Below, piece by piece: positions 8,355 through 15,982 of a stretch of 64,000 nucleotides of DNA. The notes under the pieces were generated by a model. That model was given only the letters and a program-made list of their open reading frames with translations. It did not search any database and was not told the DNA's origin. The stretch's first letter is position 1; each line of letters opens with the position of its first letter. The position numbers and the translations under genes are program-made. This DNA is from Bin87 sp965203855. GTDB taxonomy: Bacteria; Chloroflexota; Dehalococcoidia; Lucifugimonadales; UBA3495. The DNA lies in the NCBI GenBank assembly GCA_965203855.1, contig CBDBDN010000009.1:370831-434830 (forward strand). The letters are read 5' to 3'.

Positions 8355-8462
8355 TGACAACGGCGGCAATGGCCGTGGGGCGGAGAAATGCTTTCCCAAT
8401 TCGTTGAAAACGGAAACCCCGTAGTCGGGACAACGGCTCTGCCGCCCCGCTATCCTGCCCGC

Positions 8463-8687
8463 CTACTGCTCAATCAGCTCCTCGACGATTTCATCGCTGC
8501 CGCCCCGGTTACGCACCCGGTCAATGTAGGTTCGCCCGGTGCCCACCGCCCGGTCCATCCCCCGACGCACATAAGCGCGGGACTCCCGTCCGCTCTGCGG
8601 CGCCAAGAGAATCCCCGCCGCCAGGCCCAAGGCCAACCCGGCCATTCCGGCGGTCAGTATGCCGATAGCCTGCTGGTTGCTATTCAT
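8463..8687 (-). CDS. Small YtxH-like membrane protein
   Basis: A 74-residue protein. Residues about 5-28 form one membrane helix (AIGILTAGMAGLALGLAAG) ending in ILLAPQSGRESR, the typical YtxH/GvpP-like signature in which a glycine-rich helix is followed by APxSGxExR and a charged amphipathic tail. Family members are general-stress, membrane-associated proteins of unclear function. AGGAGG lies seven bases before the ATG at 8687, which settles the start over upstream in-frame codons. It is transcribed towards pheA and shares the hairpin at 8305-8354. Confidence 0.8.
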   Translation of the reverse strand: MNSNQQAIGILTAGMAGLALGLAAGILLAPQSGRESRAYVRRGMDRAVGTGRTYIDRVRNRGGSDEIVEELIEQ

Positions 8688-8880
8688 AATCAGCCTCCTG
8701 TGAAAATTTGATGCGCCAAAATTGCTATCATGGCTCTGCGCCGCAAGAAACCCCCGACGCCGCCACACTTTGACCCTCAATTACCATAATTGTAATCAAA
8801 CAACAGCGGTTGGTCAACACCGAATACGCCCCAACCCAGCATTTCCAACCCCAAACCCCAACCATCATTCCAACCTCCCA

Positions 8881-8986
8881 ACCGTCATTCCGGCGCAAGC
8901 CGGAATCCAGCCGTCTTGCTGAACTCCAACCAACCCAACCATTAGTCCAACCCCCCCAACCGTCATTCCGGCGCAAGCCGGAATCC
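8881..8986. repeat. Two full palindromic repeats with a duplicated flank
   Basis: ACCGTCATTCCGGCGCAAGC plus CGGAATCC occurs at 8881-8908 and 8959-8986. Each is followed by a near-identical GTCTTGCTGAACTCCAAC, so the repeated unit (period 78 bp) includes flanking sequence. Confidence 0.85.
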
Positions 8987-9174
8987 GGTCGTCTTGCTGA
9001 ACTCCAACTTGCGCCCGAGCGACCGCCCCACGAATAGCCCCCCGCAAAGCAACGCCCCCACTTACCCCTGGTCAATCCCATCCCGTCCCATCCCGACAAC
9101 GGCAATACCCCATATCGGATAGCAAGCCCGGTTCGCCGATACATCCAAATCCCGGGCATCAGCGTACAATTATC

Positions 9175-9180
9175 TACCCG
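9175..9180 (+). promoter_or_regulatory. -10 box TACAAT before the signal peptidase gene
   Basis: GTACAATTATC lies 19 bases before the ATG at 9199, implying a leader of about a dozen bases. A second GTACAATTCC at 9246-9255 lies before an internal in-frame ATG at 9271. Confidence 0.45.
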
Positions 9181-9198
9181 GCGCATTCCGAGCGGCGA

Positions 9199-9762
9199 AT
9201 GGTCTTTGCCGTGCCTTATATCCGTCAAAGCCCGTCCCCGCCAGCGTACAATTCCAGCGTGCTGCAACGAATGACCGGCTTGGCCCATGCCCTGGCCGAC
9301 CTCCTCGCCCGTTCCCATTTCGTAGTGCGCGGCAACAGTATGTCCCCAACGCTGCGCGATGGCGACATCGTGTACGCCCCTCCGCATCGCCTGATGCGCC
9401 GCCCGCTGCGCCGCGGCGACATCGTAGTCGCCCACGGCCCCGCCAACAGCCCGGACATCATCATCAAGCGCATCTCCGGCCTCCCGGGCGACTGGATTGA
9501 GTGCGCCGCCGATGACGGCGCCGGCGGCGCCGTCATCGCCCACCCCGAACCGCCGCCGGCCGCCGGCCGCCCGGCCCCGGCTACGGTTTGGCCCTGCGAC
9601 GCCGACGAATTCTTTCTAACCGGCGACAACCCGGCCGAAAGCGCCGATAGCCGAAAGTACGGCCCGTTGCCCAAAAAGGCTATAATCGGGCGAGTGTGCC
9701 TGATTGCGCCCACCCACCGCCTGCGCCGCCGCTCCCGCACCAAATCCCCTAACCGGGCCTAG
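9199..9762 (+). CDS. Signal peptidase I-like serine protease (S26 family)
   Basis: A 187-residue member of peptidase family S26. The catalytic Ser is in RGNSMSPTLRDGD (about 46-58), the catalytic Lys in IIIKRISGLPGD (about 91-102), and the closing motif GDNPAESADSRKYGPL with IIGRV follows at about 138-165. Unlike classic signal peptidases it has no clear N-terminal membrane helix, so it may be a soluble or peripheral processing enzyme, possibly for a special substrate. Two starts are possible: the ATG at 9199, or the ATG at 9271, each with its own TACAAT box upstream. Family membership is certain from motifs; the substrate is unknown. Confidence 0.82.
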   Translation: MVFAVPYIRQSPSPPAYNSSVLQRMTGLAHALADLLARSHFVVRGNSMSPTLRDGDIVYAPPHRLMRRPLRRGDIVVAHGPANSPDIIIKRISGLPGDWIECAADDGAGGAVIAHPEPPPAAGRPAPATVWPCDADEFFLTGDNPAESADSRKYGPLPKKAIIGRVCLIAPTHRLRRRSRTKSPNRA

Positions 9763-9780
9763 CCACTGGACTTTCCGATA

Positions 9781-10770
9781 ATGACTTTTGAAGCCGCGGT
9801 GCATAAAGCCGTCCATTGGGCCAACCGCCGCCATCGCCTGCTGCGGATCCGCCCCGTTTTCAATCTGCTGCGCGCGCGCCGCGGCATCACCCGCCTGGCC
9901 CAACGCCAGCGCGAGCTCCGTATCCTGCTGGCCACCCTCTCCGCTGTAACTCGCAACGACGTCCAGCAAATGGTCGCCGGCGTCGCCTATTACGGCGTCC
10001 TGTCCTTGATCCCCATCACTTTCGGGCTGCTGCAAGCCCTGGCCCTGGTGCTCGGCCCGGAACAAACCGAGCAGTGGTTCACCCAGCTCTCCGCCGCCCT
10101 GTTGCCCACCCCGTTTGAACTATCCTACTATCAGAGCTTCAGCCGCCCGGTCGTTGCCGGCGCTACCTGGCTGCTCGCGCTAATCGGCCTGATCTGGGGC
10201 TCCATCAAGCTGTTCGGCTCCGTCGGGCTGGTTGTGAACCGGATGTGGGGCATCGACCCCGCGCTGGTCGGCGGCCTCGCCCGGCTGCGCGAATTCCTCT
10301 TTATGGGCGGCACCGCGCTGATCCTCCTCGCCTCCAGCATCATCACCTACCTCGTGGATCTCCAATCCCTCCCCTACCTCCTCGGCAGCCTGCGAATCAT
10401 CCCCTTGGCCGATGTCCTGGAAGCCCAACGCTGGTGGTCGGATGTCCTCACTACCGGCCTCTCCGCCCTCGCCTTCGTGCTGGTCTATCGCTATGTCCCG
10501 GAGCATCAGGTACGCTGGAAATGGGCCGCAATCGGCGGCGCCCTCGCCGGAATCGCTTTCAAACTCACCGGCGACGCTTTCGCCTTGATCCTAACCCACC
10601 TGGCGCCGCCCAACCTCGTGTACGGCTCCCTGGCCTGGCTGCTGGCCTTCCTGATGTGGAACTTCGCCTCCGCCCTGATACTGGCCGCCGGCGCCGCCGT
10701 TACCGCCTACGGCCAGAGCATCTACGACAGCGACGGCCCCCGCACCGGCACCGGCTGGTTCCTCAGATAG
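9781..10770 (+). CDS. YihY/BrkB-family inner membrane protein
   Basis: A 329-residue integral membrane protein of the YihY/virulence factor BrkB family. After a basic cytoplasmic start, about six hydrophobic segments are visible. The family signature AYYGVLSLIPITFGLLQAL lies near 69-87, WGSIKLFGSVGLVVNRMWGI near 138-157, and AGIAFKLTGDAFAL with LAWLLAFLMWNFASALIL near the end. The molecular role is not settled (once called RNase BN; transport or flippase roles have been proposed). It starts 18 bases after the signal peptidase stop, so the two are probably co-transcribed, and it ends before a shared hairpin. Confidence 0.88.
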   Translation: MTFEAAVHKAVHWANRRHRLLRIRPVFNLLRARRGITRLAQRQRELRILLATLSAVTRNDVQQMVAGVAYYGVLSLIPITFGLLQALALVLGPEQTEQWFTQLSAALLPTPFELSYYQSFSRPVVAGATWLLALIGLIWGSIKLFGSVGLVVNRMWGIDPALVGGLARLREFLFMGGTALILLASSIITYLVDLQSLPYLLGSLRIIPLADVLEAQRWWSDVLTTGLSALAFVLVYRYVPEHQVRWKWAAIGGALAGIAFKLTGDAFALILTHLAPPNLVYGSLAWLLAFLMWNFASALILAAGAAVTAYGQSIYDSDGPRTGTGWFLR

Positions 10771-10801
10771 AACAGCTCTCTCCGCAACATCGGCAAGGGT
10801 T

Positions 10802-10822
10802 GGCGCGGGTCAACGCCGCGCC
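10802..10822. terminator. Hairpin between convergent genes
   Basis: GGCGCGG pairs with CCGCGCC around a 7-base loop, in the 53-bp gap between the BrkB gene (plus) and the small minus-strand gene. There is no T run, so termination is only likely. Confidence 0.45.
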
Positions 10823-10823
10823 G

Positions 10824-11093
10824 CTACAGCTTCCAGAACGAACCCACCTGACAGACTATGTCCACCCGGTTGATGGACTCCGCCGGCCAGCCCACCATCT
10901 TGAGCCAGTCCTCAAAGTGCGACTGCTCAACCGCTTCGCATTCCGAAATCAGACGCCCGTTTTCCAGGTCGCCATACACCTTTAGAATCGTCGTCCGCCG
11001 GTCCGGACGCCACTTGCGAACCGCATCCAGCTTGTCGCGAAACTCGGCTTCGGTAATGCCGGGTATGTTGTGGACGGCAATGAAACGGGCCAT
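10824..11093 (-). CDS. Small alpha/beta protein, DUF4242-like
   Basis: An 89-residue soluble protein starting MARFIAVHNIPGITEAEF, followed by a beta-strand with TTILKVYGDLENG, an acidic strand LISECEAVE and a helix FEDWLKMVGWP. The order resembles the DUF4242 group of ferredoxin-like-fold proteins, but the match is by eye and weak. The start at 11093 was chosen because the sequence upstream of it does not look like coding sequence. It is the last of three minus-strand genes behind two MaoC-type dehydratase genes and may share their transcript. No function can be assigned. Confidence 0.55.
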   Translation of the reverse strand: MARFIAVHNIPGITEAEFRDKLDAVRKWRPDRRTTILKVYGDLENGRLISECEAVEQSHFEDWLKMVGWPAESINRVDIVCQVGSFWKL

Positions 11094-11186
11094 AGCGCTC
11101 AGCTCCGTAAATGGCGTAGGGTAGTAGGGATGGGCCGGCCGGTCCGCCAAACGGTTGGTCCGCTGGACGGCTAGTCGGCCAAACGG

Positions 11187-11747
11187 TTAGTCGGCCGGCG
11201 GCACAAAGGGATACGGAATCGGCGGGCCGTCGCGCAGCGGCAAGACTACCGTAGCCGTCCCCGGCATACTCTCAATCCCGTCCTGCGTTTTCATCCCAAT
11301 CTCCAAATCCACGAAACCCATCCCCTGCTTTTCGTACTTCCCGGTAACCCGGCCCCACATAATCAGAATGTCCCCGGGCACCAGCATCGCCCGATGCTCA
11401 AACCGCGCCTTCCACGGCCACCCGTTGGGCAGCGTCCAGTCTTTCAGATACTGCGGCACCACGCTCTGCTTCCACGAACCATGCACCAGAATGCTGGGAT
11501 TCCGGTCATGGTTCAGCCCGAAATCCAGATCGTAATGAATCCGGTGAAAGTTCTCAATGGCGGCGCTCCACCGGAACAAATGCGTCGGCGTCGGCTTGTA
11601 AATGTACTTGGGCAGCTCATCGCCCTCGTCCACATCGTCATAGTAAATCTGCGTCTTGCCGCGCAGGCCGTCGGCGTCCGGGCGCTCGTTGCGCCGCCAA
11701 ATTTCCTCCGGCTCCATAGCAAGCAGTTCGTCAAGCAGCGTAGTCAT
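11187..11747 (-). CDS. MaoC-like acyl dehydratase domain protein
   Basis: A 186-residue hotdog-fold protein. YDDVDEGDELPKYIYKPTPT leads into FRWSAAIENFHRIHYDLDF, the MaoC-like hydratase helix in which Asn/His replace the usual Asp/His of R-hydratases. HGSWKQSVV and ARFEHRAMLVPGDILIMWGRV follow. The family hydrates enoyl-CoA thioesters or related acyl compounds. A second, N-terminal-type MaoC protein is encoded just upstream (11936-12490). Such pairs often form heterodimers, one subunit contributing the active site. A 108-bp minisatellite separates the two genes. Confidence 0.78.
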   Translation of the reverse strand: MTTLLDELLAMEPEEIWRRNERPDADGLRGKTQIYYDDVDEGDELPKYIYKPTPTHLFRWSAAIENFHRIHYDLDFGLNHDRNPSILVHGSWKQSVVPQYLKDWTLPNGWPWKARFEHRAMLVPGDILIMWGRVTGKYEKQGMGFVDLEIGMKTQDGIESMPGTATVVLPLRDGPPIPYPFVPPAD

Positions 11748-11822
11748 TGCAGTGGCTCCTTACGATGTGCGGAATCCGCGCCATCTTACAGCATTGCCGG
11801 ATGGACAATTCCGGCGCACGAT

Positions 11823-11930
11823 GACCGGGTGATAATCAACGACCGGGCGATAACCAACGACCGGGCAATAACCAATGACCGGACGATAACCAACGACCGG
11901 GCAATAACCAATGACCGGACGATAACCAAG
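11823..11930. repeat. 18-bp minisatellite, six copies
   Basis: Six head-to-tail copies of GACCGGGCGATAACCAAC and variants fill the gap between the two MaoC-type genes. Copies alternate (GGGCAATAACCAAT versus GGACGATAACCAAC), so a 36-bp higher-order period is visible at the right end. All copies keep 18 bp, a multiple of three. Confidence 0.92.
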
Positions 11931-11935
11931 TACGG

Positions 11936-12490
11936 CTATCGGCGAATCGTCGACGCGCGGGTAATGCACAGCGTTACATCATCCTGATTCCAGTACCGCG
12001 TTTCCCGCGTGATTATCAGAAACGGCGTCCCGTCTCGCCCCAGCCGTTCCCGGATGTCCGAATAGCGGTTCTGAAAATAAACGGTGTCGCCAATGCTCGG
12101 ATAGGCGTACACCTCAATTTCGTTGCCGGCATTCAGCACCCGCACCAGGTTGGTCGGCACCGGCGGCAGTTCCCCGGGACGCGCCACCGACCCGATTCCG
12201 TCCGATTCCGGGTTCTCCTCAAATGCCGCCGTTATCGGGTCGCCCTGGTCCGGCCGAATCCGGCTCGCCAGATAGCTAACCATTATCGGCGGCGCAATTA
12301 TCTCGCCGTAGCGCGTACTCTCGGCAAAGTCGGCGTCCCAATACCGCGGATCCGGATCCATCAGGGCCTGCGTAAAACGGCGCATATACTCGCCGTCAAC
12401 CAACCCCCAGGACTCCACCACTTCCCCGCTGACGCCAACCATCGCCTGCACTTCCGGCGTCAGTGCGGTAGGTCGGGCTTGCTCGGTCAT
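11936..12490 (-). CDS. MaoC-like N-terminal-type (FAS1-like) dehydratase subunit
   Basis: A 184-residue hotdog protein resembling the MaoC N-terminal (FAS1-like dehydratase) group. A helical start is followed by SWGLVDGEYMRRFTQALMD, DPRYWDADFAESTRYGEIIA and PPIMVSYLASRI, and then by strands NEIEVYAYPSIGDTVYFQN and RETRYWNQDDVTLCITRAS. Proteins of this type pair with a catalytic MaoC subunit, here probably the one at 11187-11747. A GGGGAG lies before the ATG at 12490. The end of the gene touches an 18-bp minisatellite. The substrate is unknown; fatty-acid or aromatic acyl-CoA degradation is a reasonable guess. Confidence 0.75.
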   Translation of the reverse strand: MTEQARPTALTPEVQAMVGVSGEVVESWGLVDGEYMRRFTQALMDPDPRYWDADFAESTRYGEIIAPPIMVSYLASRIRPDQGDPITAAFEENPESDGIGSVARPGELPPVPTNLVRVLNAGNEIEVYAYPSIGDTVYFQNRYSDIRERLGRDGTPFLIITRETRYWNQDDVTLCITRASTIRR

Positions 12491-12603
12491 AAATCTCGCT
12501 CCCCAAAGAAACCGGGATAGCCGCAATGCGGTAACGCAGCAAGATTAGCGCAGCCCAGCCCCGGCGTCAATCACCAATAATAAAATCCGCCATTCCAACC
12601 CCA

Positions 12604-12670
12604 CACCGTCATCCCGCCCCCAACCGTCATTCCGCCCCCCCAACCGTCATTCCGGCGCAAGCCGGAATCC
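12604..12670. repeat. Palindromic repeat cluster
   Basis: Two half-units (CCGTCATCCCG and CCGTCATTCCG) precede a full palindrome ending GCGCAAGCCGGAATCC at 12670. The order of partial units then a full one is the same as at 210-306 and 1235-1302. Confidence 0.8.
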
Positions 12671-12747
12671 AATATCCCCGTCCATCCCCTTTATCCATGC
12701 CATAAAAACCCATCCTATCCATCCTGTCCATCGGTGTAAAAATTCCC
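12664..12747. repeat. Copy C of the composite dispersed element
   Basis: CCCCGTCCATCCCCTTTATC, CATGCCATAAAAACCC, CCATCCTGTCCATCGGTGTA and AAATTCC occur in the same order as in copy B at 1297-1413. Copy D at 63135-63212 is inverted. Confidence 0.7.
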
Positions 12748-12770
12748 TCCCGCCAATGACACCAACCCCC

Positions 12771-12798
12771 TTGCCAAGCCGCTTTAATGTGCTACCAT
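12771..12798 (+). promoter_or_regulatory. Promoter-like sequence before the hairpin-rich region
   Basis: TTGCCA (12771-12776), a 16-base spacer and TGC-TACCAT (-10 at 12793-12798, extended TG) form a good promoter. The word ATGTGCTA before the -10 is repeated in the leuS promoter at 13291. Transcription would start near 12805, where no protein gene follows. Confidence 0.5.
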
Positions 12799-12804
12799 TA
12801 GACC

Positions 12805-13215
12805 AGTCAGGCAGCCAATCTCCGAGCCCCCCGATTTCCAGGTCGTTACGGTCATTCAGCAATCAAGTCGCACCGGCGTTCCCTACTCGCCCACGGTCCA
12901 ACTAACCGAAGGAGTCGGGTCCTGCCAAGGCGCCAGACGTAGCGCCCCGTCCTCGGACGAAAATCCAGCCGCGTGAAAAGCAACGCGCAAAACCTCCGGC
13001 CGTAGGGCTGAAACCGACCTGGAAACCCCAAAACTCGGAAACCCGAACCCCGCTAGCAAGTTCATCAACCGCCTGACACCAGCCTGACACGCCTGACAAC
13101 CCCCATCCTGTACCAACGGAGGCACCGCCACCCCAGCAAAATCAACCCCGTCGCTCCGCCCCAAGCCGGCATCCCGCAAACCTGTAACGGACCCCGGATT
13201 GCGGCGGAGCGGCCT
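12805..13215 (+). ncRNA. Candidate structured RNA upstream of leuS, family not recognised
   Basis: About 410 bases without a convincing protein gene hold a row of hairpins: CCGA/TCGG (12906-12918), GGCGC/GCGCC (12929-12946), CGTC/GACG (12948-12959), CGCGT/ACGCG (12970-12987), TCGG/CCGA (13035-13046). A closing 9-bp stem, CGCTCCGCC/GGCGGAGCG (13152-13160 with 13203-13211), encloses CCGG/CCGG and CCG/CGG. Loops and linkers are A-rich on the plus strand (GAAAAGCA, AAAC, AAAACC), as in folded RNAs. A promoter-like sequence ends at 12798. I looked for tmRNA, RNase P, SRP and T-box signatures and found none that hold. It may be a free RNA or a leader acting on leuS. Confidence 0.4.
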
Positions 13216-13293
13216 TAAAACCTGGGCCGTCCAATCTGCAACATGGCCCCAATCATTGCGGCCCGCCGCCGCCGTCCGCCCGCGCCCTATATG

Positions 13294-13302
13294 TGCTATA
13301 TT
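13294..13302 (+). promoter_or_regulatory. Extended -10 promoter of leuS
   Basis: TGC-TATATT forms an extended -10 element (box 13297-13302) with no obvious -35. Transcription would begin near 13309, giving a leader of about 120 bases. Confidence 0.5.
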
Positions 13303-13304
13303 AG

Positions 13305-13326
13305 GATAGCGTCAACCGACGCTGTC
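13305..13326 (+). promoter_or_regulatory. Hairpin at the 5' end of the leuS leader
   Basis: GATAGCGTC pairs with GACGCTGTC (nine pairs, one G-U) around an AACC loop, at the expected transcript start. It may protect the 5' end or overlap an operator. Confidence 0.45.
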
Positions 13327-13426
13327 AATCTACGTCGCGCCGGCCGCGCCCCCTTTCACGCCGGCCCGCCCGGCATTCGCCAGGCCTAAACCTGATTGCC
13401 TAAACCCAATTAAAGGATTCCTTGCA

Positions 13427-15904
13427 ATGACGACTAACCAGCGTCAAGTCGAACTCCGCTACGACGCCGTTGCCATCGACCGCAAATGGCAGGCCCAATG
13501 GGAACAGGACGGCATCTATCAGGTAGCCGACGCCGACCCCCGACCCAAGTGGTTTGAGATGACCATGTACCCCTACCCTTCCGGGGACTTGCACATCGGC
13601 CACTGGTACGCTATGGCTCCTGCCGACGCCCACGCCCGTTTCCGCCGGATGCAAGGCTACAACGTGCTCCACCCCATCGGCTTTGACGCTTTCGGCCTGC
13701 CCGCCGAAAACGCCGCCATCTCCCGCGGCATCCATCCCTACGCCTGGACCATGGACAATGTGGAGAATATGCGCCGCCAGCTCCGTTCCATCGGCGCTAT
13801 CTACGACTGGAACCGGGAAATCGTCTGCTGCCAGCCCGACTACTATCACTGGAACCAATGGTTCTTTATCAAGCTCTATCAGCAAGGCCTGGCCTACCGC
13901 GCCAATGCCCCCGTCGTCTGGTGCCCCTCTTGCCAAACCGTCCTCGCCAACGAACAAGTCCTGAACGGCGCCTGCGAGCGCTGCGAAACCCCCATCACCC
14001 GCCGCGACCTGGAGCAGTGGTTCTTTCGCATCACCGATTACGCCGACGAACTGCTGAACTTTGACACCCTGGACGACTGGCCCGACAAAATCCTCACCAT
14101 GCAGCGCAACTGGATTGGCCGCAGCGAGGGCGTGGAAATCGGCTTTGACATCTCCGATTACGGCCTGGACCAAACCGAAATCCGCACCTTCACCACCCGC
14201 ATCGACACCATTTTCGGCGTTACTTTCCTGGTGCTGGCCCCCGAACATCCGCTGGTAGCCCGCCTTACCGCTGACTCCCGCCGCCCCGAAGTGGACGCTT
14301 ATGTCGACCAGGCCCGCGCCGCCTCCGAAATCGACCGCCTCGCCGCCGACCAGGAAAAAACCGGCGTCTTTATCGGCGCCTACGCCCGCAACCGCCTCAA
14401 CAACGAGCGCGTCCCCATCTACATCGCCGATTACGTCCTCACTACCTACGGCACCGGCGCCGTCATGGGCGTCCCCGCCCACGACTACCGCGACTTTGCC
14501 TTTGCCCGCAAGTACCGCTTGCCCGTCCGCACCGTCATCGCCCCCATTGAATGGGACGGCAGCGACCCGGCGGACGCCTACGTCGGCCCCGGCTTTATGA
14601 CCAACAGCGGCCCCTACGACGGCATGACCGACGCCGAAGGCATCAACGCCATCGCCAACGATGTAGAAAGCCGCGGCTGGGGACGCCGCACTACTACCTA
14701 CCGCCTGCGCGACTGGCTCATCTCCCGCCAGCGCTACTGGGGCACCCCCATCCCGATGCTCTACTGCGACCGCTGCGGCATCTCCCCCGTGCCGGAATCC
14801 GACCTCCCCGTGCTGCTCCCGGAGGACGCCGAATTCCGACCCACCGGCGAATCCCCCCTCGCCATCAACCCGGATTTCGTCAACGCCCAATGCCCCCAGT
14901 GCGCCGGCCCCGCCCGCCGCGAAACCGATACTATGGACACCTTTATGGACTCGTCCTGGTATATGCTCCGCTATTGCAGCCCCCAGTTCAGCGCCGGCCC
15001 CTTTGAACCCGCCGTAACCGCCGACTGGATGCCCGTCCAGCAGTACACCGGCGGCGCCGAACACGCCGTCATGCACCTCCTGTACAGCCGCTTTTTCATC
15101 AAAGCCCTGCGCGATATGGAGATGCTCAACATTGACGAACCCTTCCTGCGCCTGTTCAACCAGGGCGTCATCCTCGGGCAAGATCACGAAAAAATGAGCA
15201 AAAGCCGCGGCAACGTCGTCAACCCCGACGACGTAGTCGGCCAGGTCGGCGCCGACGCCGTGCGCTGCTTCCTTATGTTCATCGGCCCCTGGGACCAAGG
15301 CGGCCCCTGGAGCGACGAGGGCATCAACGGCATCGTCCGCTGGCTCAACCGCGTCTGGAGCCTGGCCGAGCATGACCCCGCCGCCCTGGACAACGCTCCC
15401 ACCAATGCCGCCGCCGTCCGCGCTACCCGCCGCATCCTGCACCAGACCATCCGCAAATGCTACGAGGATCTGGACCGTTTCAAGTTCAATACCGCCATCT
15501 CCGCCCTGATGTCGCTAACTAACCACCTCAGCCAGGCTTGGACCGACCAGTCCGTTGACTCCGCCATCTGGCAGGACTGCATCCACAATTTCCTGCTGCT
15601 GCTGGCGCCCATCGCCCCCCATGTCGCCGAGGAACTCTGGCAGCGGCGCGACCAGCCCTACAGCATCCACCAGCAGCCCTTCCCCCAATGGGATGACGAA
15701 CTGGCCGCTGAGGATGAAATCACGCTGGTGCTGCAAGTCAATGGCCGCGTGCGCGACCGCATGAGCGTCGCCGCCGGCATCGCCGAAACCGACGCCAAAT
15801 CCCTCGCCCTGAACAGCCCCCGCGTCCAGGCCCACATCAACGGCAAAGCCCTCAAAAACGTGGTCTATGTCCCCGGCCGCCTCGTCAACGTAGTAGTCGG
15901 GTAA
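13427..15904 (+). CDS. leuS: Leucyl-tRNA synthetase
   Basis: An 825-residue class Ia synthetase that charges tRNA-Leu. The HIGH motif (HIGH at 56-59) lies in YPYPSGDLHIGHWYAM, zinc-ribbon cysteines follow in CPSCQTVLANEQ and GACERC, the editing (CP1) domain contains TYGTGAVMGVPAHDYRDF, and KMSKSRGN is near 589. The C-terminal anticodon-binding and tail domains are present, so the protein is complete and of bacterial length. The ATG has AAAGGA upstream. Leader features at 12771-13326 may regulate it. Confidence 0.97.
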   Translation: MTTNQRQVELRYDAVAIDRKWQAQWEQDGIYQVADADPRPKWFEMTMYPYPSGDLHIGHWYAMAPADAHARFRRMQGYNVLHPIGFDAFGLPAENAAISRGIHPYAWTMDNVENMRRQLRSIGAIYDWNREIVCCQPDYYHWNQWFFIKLYQQGLAYRANAPVVWCPSCQTVLANEQVLNGACERCETPITRRDLEQWFFRITDYADELLNFDTLDDWPDKILTMQRNWIGRSEGVEIGFDISDYGLDQTEIRTFTTRIDTIFGVTFLVLAPEHPLVARLTADSRRPEVDAYVDQARAASEIDRLAADQEKTGVFIGAYARNRLNNERVPIYIADYVLTTYGTGAVMGVPAHDYRDFAFARKYRLPVRTVIAPIEWDGSDPADAYVGPGFMTNSGPYDGMTDAEGINAIANDVESRGWGRRTTTYRLRDWLISRQRYWGTPIPMLYCDRCGISPVPESDLPVLLPEDAEFRPTGESPLAINPDFVNAQCPQCAGPARRETDTMDTFMDSSWYMLRYCSPQFSAGPFEPAVTADWMPVQQYTGGAEHAVMHLLYSRFFIKALRDMEMLNIDEPFLRLFNQGVILGQDHEKMSKSRGNVVNPDDVVGQVGADAVRCFLMFIGPWDQGGPWSDEGINGIVRWLNRVWSLAEHDPAALDNAPTNAAAVRATRRILHQTIRKCYEDLDRFKFNTAISALMSLTNHLSQAWTDQSVDSAIWQDCIHNFLLLLAPIAPHVAEELWQRRDQPYSIHQQPFPQWDDELAAEDEITLVLQVNGRVRDRMSVAAGIAETDAKSLALNSPRVQAHINGKALKNVVYVPGRLVNVVVG

Positions 15905-15910
15905 ATTGTG

Positions 15911-15970
15911 CTGGCAAGGCAGAACCTGGCAGGGCAAATCCTGGTAGCGCAGAACCTGGTAGCGCAGATT
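15911..15970. repeat. 15-bp tandem repeat, four copies
   Basis: CTGGCAAGGCAGAAC and variants (CTGGTAGCGCAGAAC) are repeated four times between the leuS stop and the Shine-Dalgarno of the protease gene. The copies keep an open frame into that gene. Confidence 0.9.
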
Positions 15971-15982
15971 AAGGAGTCCGCA

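Larger units (their letters stand above)
8688..9198. other. Gene-free divergent gap filled with repeats
   Basis: No supported gene lies between the YtxH start and the signal peptidase. The gap holds two full palindromic repeats and, at its right end, a TACAAT promoter box. Short open frames here consist of repeat sequence. Confidence 0.6.

Noticed and set aside
11760..11969. Minus-strand open frame with G-Y-R-P-V-I / G-Y-C-P-V-V repeats
   Set aside because: It is only the 18-bp minisatellite read in one frame, overlaps the end of the dehydratase gene and has no ribosome site.
13105..13125. T-box-like AACGGAGGCACCGCC before leuS
   Set aside because: It resembles the T-box consensus but lacks the UGG needed to bind the tRNA end, and no specifier loop was found.
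12883..13179. 98-codon minus-strand frame before leuS
   Set aside because: No recognisable domain and no start signal; the stretch is better explained by hairpins on the other strand.
12805..13215. tmRNA, RNase P or SRP RNA
   Set aside because: No GAGGAAAGTCC, no tRNA-like ends or tag frame ending in ALAA, and no GGTCAGG/GGAA core on either strand.
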